Positions 34,322 to 42,783 of a stretch of DNA of 64,000 nt are shown here, piece by piece; position 1 is the stretch's first letter, and each line of letters begins with the position of its first letter. The notes under the pieces are model-generated. The model was not told where the DNA came from and did not search any database. It worked only from the letters and a program-made list of their open reading frames with translations. The DNA is taken from assembly GCA_002359215.1 (NCBI GenBank), contig DEMN01000007.1:1-64000 (forward strand), read 5' to 3'. Source of the stretch: Flavobacteriales bacterium UBA2669 (GTDB taxonomy: Bacteria; Bacteroidota; Bacteroidia; Flavobacteriales_E; Vicingaceae). The translations under genes were made by a program, and so were the position numbers.

Positions 34322-35036
34322 ACAACAAATAGACAAAATTTTTGATTTGATTGTAGATAATGGCGTAAGCTATGAATCGCTTCAAGTTGATTTATTAGAT
34401 CATGTATGTTGCATGGTAGAACAAAAAATGGAAGAAGGCAAATCTTTTGGGGATTCATTAAAATTGGCCATGCAAGAATTTGGTTATAAACACTTTTCAG
34501 AAATACAAGAAGCAACTATCTATTTATTAACCCTAAAACAAAGAAAAATGAAAAAAACAACAGGAATTATCGGAATCATTTCATCACTTTTAGTTATTGG
34601 TGGTGTATTTTTAAAAATTAATCACATGCCTGGAGCGGGAATAGCATTGGTGATTGGCTTAGTGCTAATAGGCGTAATAGTTTTCCCCTTAATGGCTACA
34701 TTAGACATTAATAATGCTAGTGGGAAAATGAAAAAGCTAACCGCCTCAATAGGTTATTTGGCAGCAATTTTATTAAGTATAGCCACACTTTTTAAAATTA
34801 TGCATTGGCCGGGAGCCACAATTACATATTATTCAGGACTTTCTTTATTGGTATTTGTTTTCATCCCTTTATTTACCATTAAGAACTACAAAACAGCCGA
34901 GAATAAAATAATAGCAATAGCCAAATCAACACTTATTTTAGCAGGGGTAGTTATTTTTTGGGGATTAATGCCTACAGGAGATGTTTCTCATCTTGAGAAA
35001 ACACATAAATCTTACCATCAACATGTAAGTAAATAA
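34305..35036 (+). CDS. PadR-coupled membrane protein with GldL-like motifs
   Basis: 243 residues. A soluble helical head of about 80 residues (SEQQIDKIFDLIVDNGVSYESL, LLDHVCCMVEQKMEEGKSFGDSL) is followed by about five membrane helices. Twice a helix ends in a K-I-x-H-x-PGA motif (LKINHMPGAG and FKIMHWPGAT), as in the gliding/T9SS motor protein GldL. Translation start overlaps the PadR stop; an ATG at 34311 is an alternative. It is too short and has the wrong head to be GldL itself. Likely a relative recruited to PadR control; function unknown. Confidence 0.75.
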   Translation: MVMLSEQQIDKIFDLIVDNGVSYESLQVDLLDHVCCMVEQKMEEGKSFGDSLKLAMQEFGYKHFSEIQEATIYLLTLKQRKMKKTTGIIGIISSLLVIGGVFLKINHMPGAGIALVIGLVLIGVIVFPLMATLDINNASGKMKKLTASIGYLAAILLSIATLFKIMHWPGATITYYSGLSLLVFVFIPLFTIKNYKTAENKIIAIAKSTLILAGVVIFWGLMPTGDVSHLEKTHKSYHQHVSK

Positions 35037-35065
35037 CTTAAAATTTTTCATAGTTTTATTTTGAG

Positions 35066-35097
35066 AAACGAACTGTTTTATACGGTTCGTTTTTTTA
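35066..35097 (+). terminator. Terminator after the PadR operon
   Basis: Stem AAACGAACTG (35066-35075) with CGGTTCGTTT (35083-35092), one G-T pair, seven-base loop, then a run of T to 35097. Confidence 0.75.
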
Positions 35098-35131
35098 TTT
35101 ATATACAATAATTTGGCATATACATTTTAGT

Positions 35132-35139
35132 TAATTTTG
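35132..35139 (+). promoter_or_regulatory. -7 box before the small secreted orphan
   Basis: TAATTTTG; its last base begins an in-frame GTG that would otherwise be called as a start. Confidence 0.45.
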
Positions 35140-35162
35140 TGCATGTATTTTTTTACAATATA

Positions 35163-35534
35163 ATGCAAATATTAACTCAACATATAATGTTTACGCTACT
35201 CATAACAGTTTATTGTTTTTCGGTTAGTTGGTATGGACAAGGTGCGAGTTACGAAAAAATAAGCTATGAAATTACGGACGCTAATAAATCAGATTTAAAT
35301 GTTGCTCATTTTAAAGTTGATCTTTATACTAGTCCTGCTTCTCAGAATTCCACTATAAACTTAAGCTCTTTAGCGTCTTTTTATAAAGAAGTCTTTTTGG
35401 AAGATGAATTTGCTGAGCTAACTAATAATCAAATTCAGAATGATAAGTATTATAGTTATCTTAGGTTTTCTTATTCTTTTGTTACACTATTTAGTGTAGC
35501 CGACATCATCTTTCCTTTTCATTGTTTCTGGTAA
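35163..35534 (+). CDS. Small orphan protein with possible signal peptide
   Basis: 123 residues from ATG 35163; ATG 35187 (MFTLLITVYCFSVSWYG) is an equally good start and gives a cleaner signal peptide. No domain is recognised. The end is hydrophobic and aromatic (FSYSFVTLFSVADIIFPFHCFW), which may reflect a frameshifted or decayed C-terminus. A -7 box lies upstream and the gene is transcribed toward the next membrane protein. Could be a decaying gene. Confidence 0.45.
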   Translation: MQILTQHIMFTLLITVYCFSVSWYGQGASYEKISYEITDANKSDLNVAHFKVDLYTSPASQNSTINLSSLASFYKEVFLEDEFAELTNNQIQNDKYYSYLRFSYSFVTLFSVADIIFPFHCFW

Positions 35535-35627
35535 ATATCCATTTTTTTGTTGCAATGCAGCTAATTTAATTTCAGCATATTGATATTTTTTTCAATGTGC
35601 AATTATTCAATATTTAAATTTAAAAAA

Positions 35628-36101
35628 ATGGATTTAGGAGTCGCTTTAGTAGGAGCTTTAGTTATTGTTGCCTGCTTATTGCCTTTTATTATAATGTATA
35701 AAACAAAAAAATACAAAGAAGAACAATTATTAGAAGAATTAAAAAATACAGCTAGTGAAAAAGGATTTTTGCTGACCAACTACGAAGTCAGCGGAGATTT
35801 AGCTATAGGAATAGATGAAACTAGTAATGTTTTTTGTTTTTGTAAAAATGTTAGAGATAATAAGTCGCAAGAATTTATTCGTTTAAATGAGGTAAAAAAA
35901 TGTAGTTTAATCAACCTCAAAAATTCAACCGGTAGTCAGTCTGTTATTGACAAACTAGCCTTGTCTTTTGAATTTAAAAATAAAACCAACCCAAGTATTT
36001 CTGTTGTGTTTTACGATTCAGAACAACAATTACAGTTGAGTAAAGAGTTGCAATTAATTGAAAAATGGTATAGTATCACTAATCAAAAAATTAAAGTGTA
36101 A
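35628..36101 (+). CDS. Single-pass membrane protein, unrecognised
   Basis: 157 residues from the ATG at 35628 (MDLGVALVGALVIVACLL), selected because it begins directly at the membrane helix (about 4-23). The upstream frame from 35580 is non-conserved-looking and lacks a start signal. After the helix comes a basic/acidic stretch and a soluble beta-rich domain (FLLTNYEVSGDLAIGIDETSNVFCFCKN) likely in the cytoplasm. Followed by a strong terminator. Function unknown. Confidence 0.65.
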   Translation: MDLGVALVGALVIVACLLPFIIMYKTKKYKEEQLLEELKNTASEKGFLLTNYEVSGDLAIGIDETSNVFCFCKNVRDNKSQEFIRLNEVKKCSLINLKNSTGSQSVIDKLALSFEFKNKTNPSISVVFYDSEQQLQLSKELQLIEKWYSITNQKIKV

Positions 36102-36125
36102 TTAGCTTAGTTTTTTTATTTTAAG

Positions 36126-36157
36126 AGGGAAAACAATTTTGTTTTCCCTTTTTTTAT
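36126..36157 (+). terminator. Strong rho-independent terminator
   Basis: Perfect 10-base stem AGGGAAAACA (36126-36135) / TGTTTTCCCT (36140-36149), four-base loop, then a T run. Confidence 0.85.
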
Positions 36158-36162
36158 TTTTG
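36155..36162 (+). promoter_or_regulatory. -7 box before the ECF sigma operon
   Basis: TATTTTTGCC immediately after the terminator; the sigma gene starts 55 bases later. Confidence 0.45.
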
Positions 36163-36217
36163 CCTGTAACTTTTAGAGATGCTCGAGCGTCCTACTCAAA
36201 AATAACAAAACTTTGCT

Positions 36218-36703
36218 TTGACAATAAGCCAATTTAATAAGTGTGTTGATGATTATTCTGATAATCTTTATCGCTTTGTGTTGAAAAACATTAAGGATGA
36301 GGAAAAGGCGAAAGATATTATTCAAGATACCTTTGAAAAATTTTGGCATAAAAAAGATACTGTTCAGCCGGGGAAAGAAAAATCATATCTATTTACTATT
36401 GCCTACCATGCTTTTATAGATCAGACCAGAAGAGACAAAAAAATGGGCAGTTTTAAGGAAGTTAAAGAAGAAGATTTTTTTGAAAATTCTCATTACAGCG
36501 ATTTGCAAGAAGTATTACACCAAGCTATTAATCAGCTTCCGGAAGACCAAAAAGCAGTGATTATGCTTAGAGATTACGAAGGTTATGCATATGATGAAAT
36601 TGCTGAAATTACAGGTTTATCAGAATCGCAGGTTAAAGTTTACATTTTTAGAGGAAGAAAGTTTTTACAACAATATTTAGGAAGTATAGAACAAGTTTTA
36701 TGA
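36218..36703 (+). CDS. ECF RNA polymerase sigma factor
   Basis: 161 residues. Region 2: LYRFVLKNIKDEEKAKDIIQDTFEKFW with YLFTIAYHAFIDQTRR. Region 4: LPEDQKAVIMLRDYEGYAYDEIAEITGLSESQVKVYIFRGRKFLQ. The start is TTG at 36218 (MTISQFNKCVDDY); no ATG lies upstream in frame before a stop. Its stop overlaps the next gene by 4 bases (ATGA), the standard sign of a sigma/anti-sigma pair. Confidence 0.92.
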   Translation: MTISQFNKCVDDYSDNLYRFVLKNIKDEEKAKDIIQDTFEKFWHKKDTVQPGKEKSYLFTIAYHAFIDQTRRDKKMGSFKEVKEEDFFENSHYSDLQEVLHQAINQLPEDQKAVIMLRDYEGYAYDEIAEITGLSESQVKVYIFRGRKFLQQYLGSIEQVL

Positions 36704-37695
36704 GGAACATAAACAGACATAATTACGAAGCCTTTTTGCTCGATTATTTAGAGCAGAACTTATCGCCAAACATGGTAGCTGAGCTAATGGTGTTTTTGGA
36801 GCAACATCCCGATTTAAAGCAAGAGTTGGATGAACTACAAGCTTTTGAAGTACTTGAACCTAATTCCGTTCTATTTGATGATAAAGCAACGCTAAAAAAA
36901 GAGGCCTTAGATAATTTAATGATTGCCGAAATAGAAGGAATAAACACTTCTCAGGAATCGAAAACATTAAAATATATCTTAAAAGCAGATAAAACTGCAA
37001 AAAAGGATTTTAAGCTTTTTCAGCAAACGAAATTAAAATCTAAAAAAGTCATTTTTAAAGACAAAGAAGCTTTGAAAAAAGAAGCGGCTATTATTCCACT
37101 AAGATGGTTTAAAAATGCTGCTGCTGCAGTTATTATTATGACTATTTTAATTCAAGGAATAGATGATGGATCAACTGTAGATAATCAATTTCAAATGGCA
37201 ACTTTTAACCCCGTACCTATTTCTAAAAATCTGTTTACAACGAAAGAAATAACTAATGACATTGACAAAACAGCTACAAATGCTCATTCTAAAAAGCAAA
37301 GAAAATCTGTAATTAACTCCAACAAAACACACTTAGTTGCTGTTGAGTTAGAAAAGACTGAATTATTAACAAAAAATAATATTGCGGAAAGAGACAGTGT
37401 TGTTATTTTTCCTACAATATCCCGTAAGGAAGAAAAAATGTTGGTAAATAACACTAATGAAAAAGAACCTGTTTTAACCGTTGGTAGATTTTTGAAAAAA
37501 GAAGCCACTAAAAAAATTCTTCAGGAAGAGCCAACTGACAATAAGCAACCATTAGAAATAGTTGTTGCTGATTTAGCGGCAAAAGTTGCCGGCAAAAAAG
37601 GTGATATAAAAAAGAATAAAAATAATGATGGAGAGATTAAGGCATATGCCTTGAATATAGGTAAATTCTCTATTTCAAGAAAAGTTAAAAATTAA
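36700..37695 (+). CDS. Membrane-anchored putative anti-sigma factor
   Basis: 331 residues. The N-terminal helical region (NYEAFLLDYLEQNLSPNMVAELMVFLEQHPDLKQEL) looks like anti-sigma domains of this phylum, though the zinc-binding Cys/His pattern is missing. A 13-residue motif appears twice, VLFDDKATLKKEA near 57 and VIFKDKEALKKEA near 114. One membrane helix sits near 138-152, then a long Lys/Thr-rich periplasmic tail. Position and overlap with the sigma gene make anti-sigma the best guess. Confidence 0.7.
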   Translation: MRNINRHNYEAFLLDYLEQNLSPNMVAELMVFLEQHPDLKQELDELQAFEVLEPNSVLFDDKATLKKEALDNLMIAEIEGINTSQESKTLKYILKADKTAKKDFKLFQQTKLKSKKVIFKDKEALKKEAAIIPLRWFKNAAAAVIIMTILIQGIDDGSTVDNQFQMATFNPVPISKNLFTTKEITNDIDKTATNAHSKKQRKSVINSNKTHLVAVELEKTELLTKNNIAERDSVVIFPTISRKEEKMLVNNTNEKEPVLTVGRFLKKEATKKILQEEPTDNKQPLEIVVADLAAKVAGKKGDIKKNKNNDGEIKAYALNIGKFSISRKVKN

Positions 37696-37761
37696 TTTTT
37701 ATAAGCTGTAACAAATAGAGTGACTTAAGCGTCACACTTTCAAAACCAATTAATTTTTTGA

Positions 37762-37771
37762 GATAGCTATC
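37762..37771. promoter_or_regulatory. Palindrome upstream of the GIN-domain gene
   Basis: GATAGCTATC is a perfect 10-bp palindrome flanked by a T run on one side and an A run on the other, 43 bases before the ATG at 37814. Operator role is a guess. Confidence 0.25.
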
Positions 37772-37813
37772 AAAAAAACAATATCAAACAAAACAAGTTA
37801 AAAAAATAAACAG

Positions 37814-39334
37814 ATGAACAAAAGAATTTTAATAATAGTACTTAGTATTTTTTTCGTAACAACGGTCTTTGCACAAACAACAGAAAGAACGGTAGAAAGT
37901 TTTGATAAGATAAATATCTCATCTGCTTTAAAAGTAGTATTAATTCAAGCAGAAACAGAGAAAGTTGAAATCATTGGTGTTCCTGAACAATATTTGGAAA
38001 ATCTTATCACAGAAATTAAAAATGGTACTTTAAACATATATGTAAAAGCCAAGGTTAAAGGAGCAAGCGATATGCAAGTGAATGTTCATTATACTACTAT
38101 AACCGATATTGAAGTTAGTGGAGCTGCTACCGTTGAATCTAAAAATACCATTAACAGTGAAACCCTTACCATTAACTCTAGTGGAGCAACAGAGTTAGAT
38201 TTTTCTATTCAAGCTCAACATGTAAACTTAACTACATCCGGAGCAAGCTCTGTAGAATTAAAAGGCGTTACAAAAAGCTTTACTATATCTCTTTCTGGAG
38301 CTGCTGAGTTAAAGGCACAAGGCTTTGAAGCTAAAAAAGTGAAATTATCTACTTCAGGAGCTGCTGATGTAAAAGTGTTTGCTGTTCAGGAAATTTCGGG
38401 AGTACTTTCGGGAGTTTCTGAAGTGAAAATTTATGGGAATCCTCCAATAAATAACCTGCAAAAATCTGGATTAGCAGATATAAAAAATGGAGACAATGTT
38501 TCTATAACGCTTCCAAATGATACCTTAAGTAAAACAAACACCAAAAGCAAAAACGACACCACCAGAATTAAATGGGGCGGCACAATGGTTTTAATCATTG
38601 ATGATTCGGTTTCTATTAACAAACCCGTAAAAAAAAGACGAAATCATTGGGCTGGAATAGATTTGGGAATAAATGGTTTTGTAAATACCAATAATAGCTT
38701 AAACCTAAATAATCCTGCCGGATTAGATACGAGCAATCCATCAAAAGTTACTCAATTTATGGAGTTAGATTATGCTAAATCATGGACAGTAAGCATTAAC
38801 TTTTATGAGCAGTTTATAAAACTTTATCAGCATCATGTAGGTTTAGTTACAGGATTAGGAATAGAGTATAATAATTACGAGCTCAAACACAATGTTCAGT
38901 TAATTTCTAAAGGAGGAAGTTTTGTACATGACAATGTTACTCCGTACAATGAAAATTACACTTGGGGAGTAATTGATACCAGTATTAATTATTCTAAGAA
39001 CAGGTTTAAAACCTTTTATATTAATGCTCCTTTGTTGTTAGAAATAAATACGGGACAACACAAAAACAAATCCTTTCATTTTGCAGCTGGAGCCATTGTG
39101 GGATATAAATTTACCACTAAAATGAAGTATAAATATAAAGAGGACGGAGATACTCAAAAATATAAAGATAATCAGGATTTTAACACGAATCCTTTTAGAG
39201 TGAGTTTAACAGCAAGAGTTGGATATGGAAGATTGAACCTATTTGCAACGTATGGATTAACTCCATTATTTGAAAAAAACAGAGGCCCAGAACTGCACGC
39301 CTTCAGTATTGGTATGACTTTGTTAGGATTTTAA
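37814..39334 (+). CDS. GIN domain (DUF2807) plus outer-membrane beta-barrel protein
   Basis: 506 residues. Signal peptide about 1-22 (FVTTVFAQ). The first ~200 residues are a DUF2807/GIN-type beta-helix with repeated short strands (VSGAATVESKNTINS, SSGATELDFSIQ, LSGAAELKAQGF). The second half is a PorT-like barrel (GIDLGINGFVNTNNSLNL ... FHFAAGAIVGYKF ... GRLNLFATYGLTPLF). Such head-plus-barrel genes often follow a sigma/anti-sigma pair and could be the target of that sigma factor. Role in the outer membrane unknown. Confidence 0.82.
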   Translation: MNKRILIIVLSIFFVTTVFAQTTERTVESFDKINISSALKVVLIQAETEKVEIIGVPEQYLENLITEIKNGTLNIYVKAKVKGASDMQVNVHYTTITDIEVSGAATVESKNTINSETLTINSSGATELDFSIQAQHVNLTTSGASSVELKGVTKSFTISLSGAAELKAQGFEAKKVKLSTSGAADVKVFAVQEISGVLSGVSEVKIYGNPPINNLQKSGLADIKNGDNVSITLPNDTLSKTNTKSKNDTTRIKWGGTMVLIIDDSVSINKPVKKRRNHWAGIDLGINGFVNTNNSLNLNNPAGLDTSNPSKVTQFMELDYAKSWTVSINFYEQFIKLYQHHVGLVTGLGIEYNNYELKHNVQLISKGGSFVHDNVTPYNENYTWGVIDTSINYSKNRFKTFYINAPLLLEINTGQHKNKSFHFAAGAIVGYKFTTKMKYKYKEDGDTQKYKDNQDFNTNPFRVSLTARVGYGRLNLFATYGLTPLFEKNRGPELHAFSIGMTLLGF

Positions 39335-39375
39335 CTTGAACAATAAAAACAAACAAAAATAATTTTTATAAATAT

Positions 39376-39407
39376 TTTGAATATTTAAACAAATATGCGT
39401 TACTTTG
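39376..39407 (+). promoter_or_regulatory. Promoter of rpmB
   Basis: TTTG (39376-39379), 21-base spacer, then TACTTTGCC (39401), a one-base-shorter form of TAnnTTTG. Leader about 25 bases. Confidence 0.5.
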
Positions 39408-39435
39408 CCGTCCTTAAAAATTAAAGCCAAAAGAA

Positions 39436-39669
39436 ATGTCTAGAGTTTGTCAAATAACAGGAAAAAGTGTGATTACAGGTAATAATGTTTCTCACTCTAA
39501 AAGAAGAACTAAAAGAAAATTTTTACCGAATTTATTCGTTAAGAAATTTTATTTAGAAGAAGAAGATTTGTGGATATCTTTAAAAGTATCTGCTGCGGGT
39601 CTAAGAACAATTGATAAAATTGGTATTAGAGCAGCTCTTATAAAAGCTCAACAAAAAGGAATTATTTAA
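39436..39669 (+). CDS. rpmB: 50S ribosomal protein L28
   Basis: 77 residues: SRVCQITGKSVITGNNVSHSKRRTKRKF is the L28 front and SLKVSAAGLRTIDKIGIRAAL the end. Component of the large subunit. Normal length for Bacteroidota. It stands alone with its own promoter and terminator; the usual downstream rpmG (L33) and small DUF4295 gene are not present here. Confidence 0.96.
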   Translation: MSRVCQITGKSVITGNNVSHSKRRTKRKFLPNLFVKKFYLEEEDLWISLKVSAAGLRTIDKIGIRAALIKAQQKGII

Positions 39670-39696
39670 TTTTATAAAAAATCCTTTATTGATATT

Positions 39697-39732
39697 AAAA
39701 ACGTTGTTACTTTAGTAGCAACGTTTTTTTTT
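39697..39732 (+). terminator. Terminator of rpmB
   Basis: Fourteen-base stem AAAAACGTTGTTAC (39697-39710) / GTAGCAACGTTTTT (39715-39728) with one G-T pair, four-base loop and T run. Confidence 0.85.
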
Positions 39733-39792
39733 GCTAAACTTTAGGCTCAATTGTTGAATATTTTTATATTCCATTTAATTAGACTATTAACT

Positions 39793-41220
39793 ATGAAAAT
39801 ACTTCCTTTTCTCTTTATTCTGATTTCGTTCAATGTGCTTGTTGCTCAAGAAATTCCTACTAACATTGATTTGCCAAAACAGCAAGAAGAGCAATATGCT
39901 TATGATGAAGATTTGCTTCCGGCTGAATTTTTTGCTAAAAATCGTCAAGCACTTAGAAAGCAAATGCCTAATAATTCTGTTGCTATATTTTTTGCCAATC
40001 CGGTAAGAAACCGTGCTAATGATGTAGATTTTGAATACCATCAAGACCCTAATTTTTATTATTTAACAGGCCTAAGAGAACCTCATGCAGTGCTTATTAT
40101 ATTTAAAGAAGAACAAACTTTTGGCAATGGAGTAACTACCGATGAAATAATTTTTCTACAAAAAAGAGATATGAAAAATGAAGTATGGAATGGTAAAAGA
40201 TTAGGTATAAAAGGAGCTACCGAATTTTTAAAAATAAGAACTGCTTATGAAGGGGCAGATTTTTCAGATTTTGAAACCGAATTTGAAACATTTGAACACA
40301 TTTTAGCCTTTCCTTTACCACAAGATGTAAGAAATACTAAGGAAACGGATGATTTAGCTTCTCTCATTCAACAATTTGAAATGAAAACTAAAACAGCGAG
40401 TGACAAAATTGATAACATGAAGCTAGTTACCATAATGGCTTCGTTAAGACAAATAAAATCGGAAGAAGAAATTGCTTTATTGCGTAAAGCCATTGATATT
40501 ACTTGCGATGCACAAATTGAACTGATGAAAAACTTAAAGCCAGGCATGAAAGAATATGAATCGGAAGCCATCATTGAATATTTTTTTAAGAAAAACGGAG
40601 CCGAACATCCTGGATTTCCATCCATTTTAGGAAGTGGCGAAAACTCTTGTGTGTTGCATTATACTACCAACCGAAAAATGTTAGGAGAAAACGATTTATT
40701 GGTAAGCGATGTTGGTGCTGAATACAGAGGCTACACGGCAGATGTTACCCGAACTATTCCTGCCAAGGGAAAGTTTTCTGAAGAACAAAAAATTATTTAC
40801 AATACTGTTTTAGCAGCTCAAGAAGCAGCCATAAAAGCCTGTGTAAAAAGCAATAAATTTTGGGATCCACACAATATTGCTACGGAAATAATTGCAACCA
40901 AATTGGTTGAACTAGGTATTATTGAAAAAAAATACCAAGTAAGAAAATACTTTATGCACGGTACTTCACATTATTTAGGGTTAGATGTACATGATGCTGG
41001 TTTGTACGGACCACTTACGCCCGGAAATGTGATTACTGTTGAACCTGGAATTTATATTCCTGAAGGTTCGGATTGCGACCCAAAATGGTGGAACATTGGT
41101 GTTAGAATTGAAGATGATATTTTGATTACCGATGGTGAACCGGAAAATCTTTCTGCAAAAGCTCCTCGAAAAATTGAAGAAATTGAAGCGTTAATGCAAC
41201 AAAAAAGTACGCTTGAATAA
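39793..41220 (+). CDS. Secreted aminopeptidase P family (Xaa-Pro) metallopeptidase
   Basis: 475 residues from ATG 39793. The in-frame TTG at 39751 only adds a non-signal extension before the obvious signal peptide (MKILPFLFILISFNVLVAQ). M24 family: N-terminal AMP_N domain (RQALRKQMPNNSVAIFFANP, FYYLTGLREPHAV) and catalytic domain with metal ligands in SDVGAEYRGYTADVTRT, FMHGTSHYLGLDVHD and TVEPGIYIPEG plus RIEDDILIT. It removes N-terminal residues before proline; being exported, it likely works on periplasmic peptides. Confidence 0.93.
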   Translation: MKILPFLFILISFNVLVAQEIPTNIDLPKQQEEQYAYDEDLLPAEFFAKNRQALRKQMPNNSVAIFFANPVRNRANDVDFEYHQDPNFYYLTGLREPHAVLIIFKEEQTFGNGVTTDEIIFLQKRDMKNEVWNGKRLGIKGATEFLKIRTAYEGADFSDFETEFETFEHILAFPLPQDVRNTKETDDLASLIQQFEMKTKTASDKIDNMKLVTIMASLRQIKSEEEIALLRKAIDITCDAQIELMKNLKPGMKEYESEAIIEYFFKKNGAEHPGFPSILGSGENSCVLHYTTNRKMLGENDLLVSDVGAEYRGYTADVTRTIPAKGKFSEEQKIIYNTVLAAQEAAIKACVKSNKFWDPHNIATEIIATKLVELGIIEKKYQVRKYFMHGTSHYLGLDVHDAGLYGPLTPGNVITVEPGIYIPEGSDCDPKWWNIGVRIEDDILITDGEPENLSAKAPRKIEEIEALMQQKSTLE

Positions 41221-41255
41221 TCCCTATTTTTCATGCCGACTTGTGCAATAATCTG

Positions 41256-41263
41256 TAATTTTG
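41256..41263 (+). promoter_or_regulatory. -7 box of the polyprenyl synthase gene
   Basis: TAATTTTG, 24 bases before the TTG start codon at 41287. Confidence 0.5.
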
Positions 41264-41286
41264 TCCCAAAATAATTTCCCAAAAAA

Positions 41287-42264
41287 TTGTCTGTAGTTAG
41301 CGATATAAAACACCCTATAAAACACGAACTCGATGAGTTTGAACCAAGGTTTAGGGCGTTTATGAAAAGTCGTGTTTCATTGTTGGATAGGATAATGAAC
41401 TACATTATAAAAAGAAAAGGCAAGCAAATGCGTCCGATGTTTGTTTTTCTTTCTGCAAAAGCATTTGGCGAAACAACAGAATCTACCTACAGAGCAGCTT
41501 CTATGATAGAGTTATTGCATACAGCAACTTTAGTTCATGATGATGTGGTGGATGATGCCGACAAAAGAAGAGGTTTTTTCTCCATCAACGCTCTTTGGAA
41601 AAATAAAATAGCTGTTTTGGTGGGCGATTATTTGCTTTCTAAAGGGTTGTTGTTAGCAGTAGAGTATGATGAGTTTGAATTGTTGCGTATCATGTCAAAT
41701 TCTGTAAAAGAGATGAGTGAAGGCGAATTGCTGCAAATAGAAAAGGCCCGAAAGCTAGACATTACCGAAGAGGTGTATTACGACATTATCCGACAAAAAA
41801 CAGCTACACTTATAGCTTCTTGTTGTGCTTCTGGAGCTAATTCTGTTGGTGCCGATAAAGCAACCATTGAAAAAATGCGTTTGTTTGGCGAATATACCGG
41901 TATTGCTTTTCAGATTAAAGATGATTTGTTTGATTATGGTGGAAGTTCTGAGGAAATTGGCAAACCAACGGGAATAGACATCAAAGAAAAGAAAATGACA
42001 CTTCCGCTTATTTATACCTTGGGAGTGGCTTCAGAAAAAGATAAAAAGTTTATTATTTCTACGGTTAAACATAATAATGAAAACAGAAAAAAAGTAAAAG
42101 AAGTAATTGATTTGGTAATACAGTATGGTGGAATAACCTACACTCAAAAAGCCATGCACAATTATAAAAATAAAGCTTTAACCATTTTAAATGAGTTGGA
42201 ACAAAACGAGGCAGTGGATGGGTTAAGAAAATTAGTTACTTACGTTACTGAGCGTAATAAATGA
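41287..42264 (+). CDS. Polyprenyl diphosphate synthase (trans-isoprenyl)
   Basis: 325 residues with the first aspartate-rich motif in HDDVVDDADKRRG near 80-93 and the second in QIKDDLFDYGG near 211-221. Condenses isopentenyl diphosphate onto allylic diphosphates; small residues before the first motif (LLHTATLV) allow a long chain, so an octaprenyl/heptaprenyl side chain for menaquinone is likely. TTG start at 41287. Its 3' end overlaps the convergent oxidoreductase gene by 25 bases. Confidence 0.92.
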   Translation: MSVVSDIKHPIKHELDEFEPRFRAFMKSRVSLLDRIMNYIIKRKGKQMRPMFVFLSAKAFGETTESTYRAASMIELLHTATLVHDDVVDDADKRRGFFSINALWKNKIAVLVGDYLLSKGLLLAVEYDEFELLRIMSNSVKEMSEGELLQIEKARKLDITEEVYYDIIRQKTATLIASCCASGANSVGADKATIEKMRLFGEYTGIAFQIKDDLFDYGGSSEEIGKPTGIDIKEKKMTLPLIYTLGVASEKDKKFIISTVKHNNENRKKVKEVIDLVIQYGGITYTQKAMHNYKNKALTILNELEQNEAVDGLRKLVTYVTERNK

Positions 42265-42773
42265 CGCAATTTTTCGGCATGTTTTCTTGCTGAATTTTCC
42301 AAGCCGCTTTTTGATTCTCCGGGAACATGAACCTCTCCAAAAGAGATTACTTCAGCAAAATAATCCATTTTACAATAGTCAGCCAATCCTTGAAATGGGA
42401 AAAATATTTTTTCTAGTGTTTCAGCGGGATAAATGTCTTCATTACTACCAATGGTACAAGATACTACTATTTTTTTTCCTTCTAATTGGTAATTTCCTTT
42501 ACCAAAAGCAAAACCATAGGTAAATACTTCATCTATCCATAACTTGAGAATAGGCGGAACGCTATACCAATATAAGGGGTATTGAAAAACGATGGTATCC
42601 GCTTCTACCAGTTTTTTTTGCTCTTCAGCTACATTGATGTTGTAGTTGGGATAAAGAGCTGTTAAATCTCGTATTTCGAGCTTATTTTCAGTAGCCAATT
42701 CTTCCGCAATCAGCTTATTTCTAATGGACTTTTGTAAGTGCGGATGTGCTAGTATGAGTAGGGTTTTTGTCAT
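42240..42773 (-). CDS. NAD(P)H-dependent flavodoxin-fold oxidoreductase (quinone reductase-like)
   Basis: 177 residues of the KefF/MdaB-like flavodoxin_2 family: LLILAHPHLQKS at the front binds FMN phosphate, and FQYPLYWYSVPPILKLWIDEV is the family signature. Reduces quinones or other electrophiles with NAD(P)H. It is 10 bases downstream of the UbiD-type gene, so co-transcribed, and convergently overlaps the polyprenyl synthase by 25 bases. Confidence 0.88.
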   Translation of the reverse strand: MTKTLLILAHPHLQKSIRNKLIAEELATENKLEIRDLTALYPNYNINVAEEQKKLVEADTIVFQYPLYWYSVPPILKLWIDEVFTYGFAFGKGNYQLEGKKIVVSCTIGSNEDIYPAETLEKIFFPFQGLADYCKMDYFAEVISFGEVHVPGESKSGLENSARKHAEKLRHLLRSVT

Positions 42774-42783
42774 GTTTTTTCAA

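Noticed and set aside
28256..35036. Genomic island or prophage
   Set aside because: Accessory gene types cluster here, but no integrase, transposase, attachment-site duplication or tRNA boundary was seen.
36181..36188. GCTCGAGC palindrome upstream of the ECF sigma gene
   Set aside because: Only 8 bases and isolated; too short to claim as a regulatory site.
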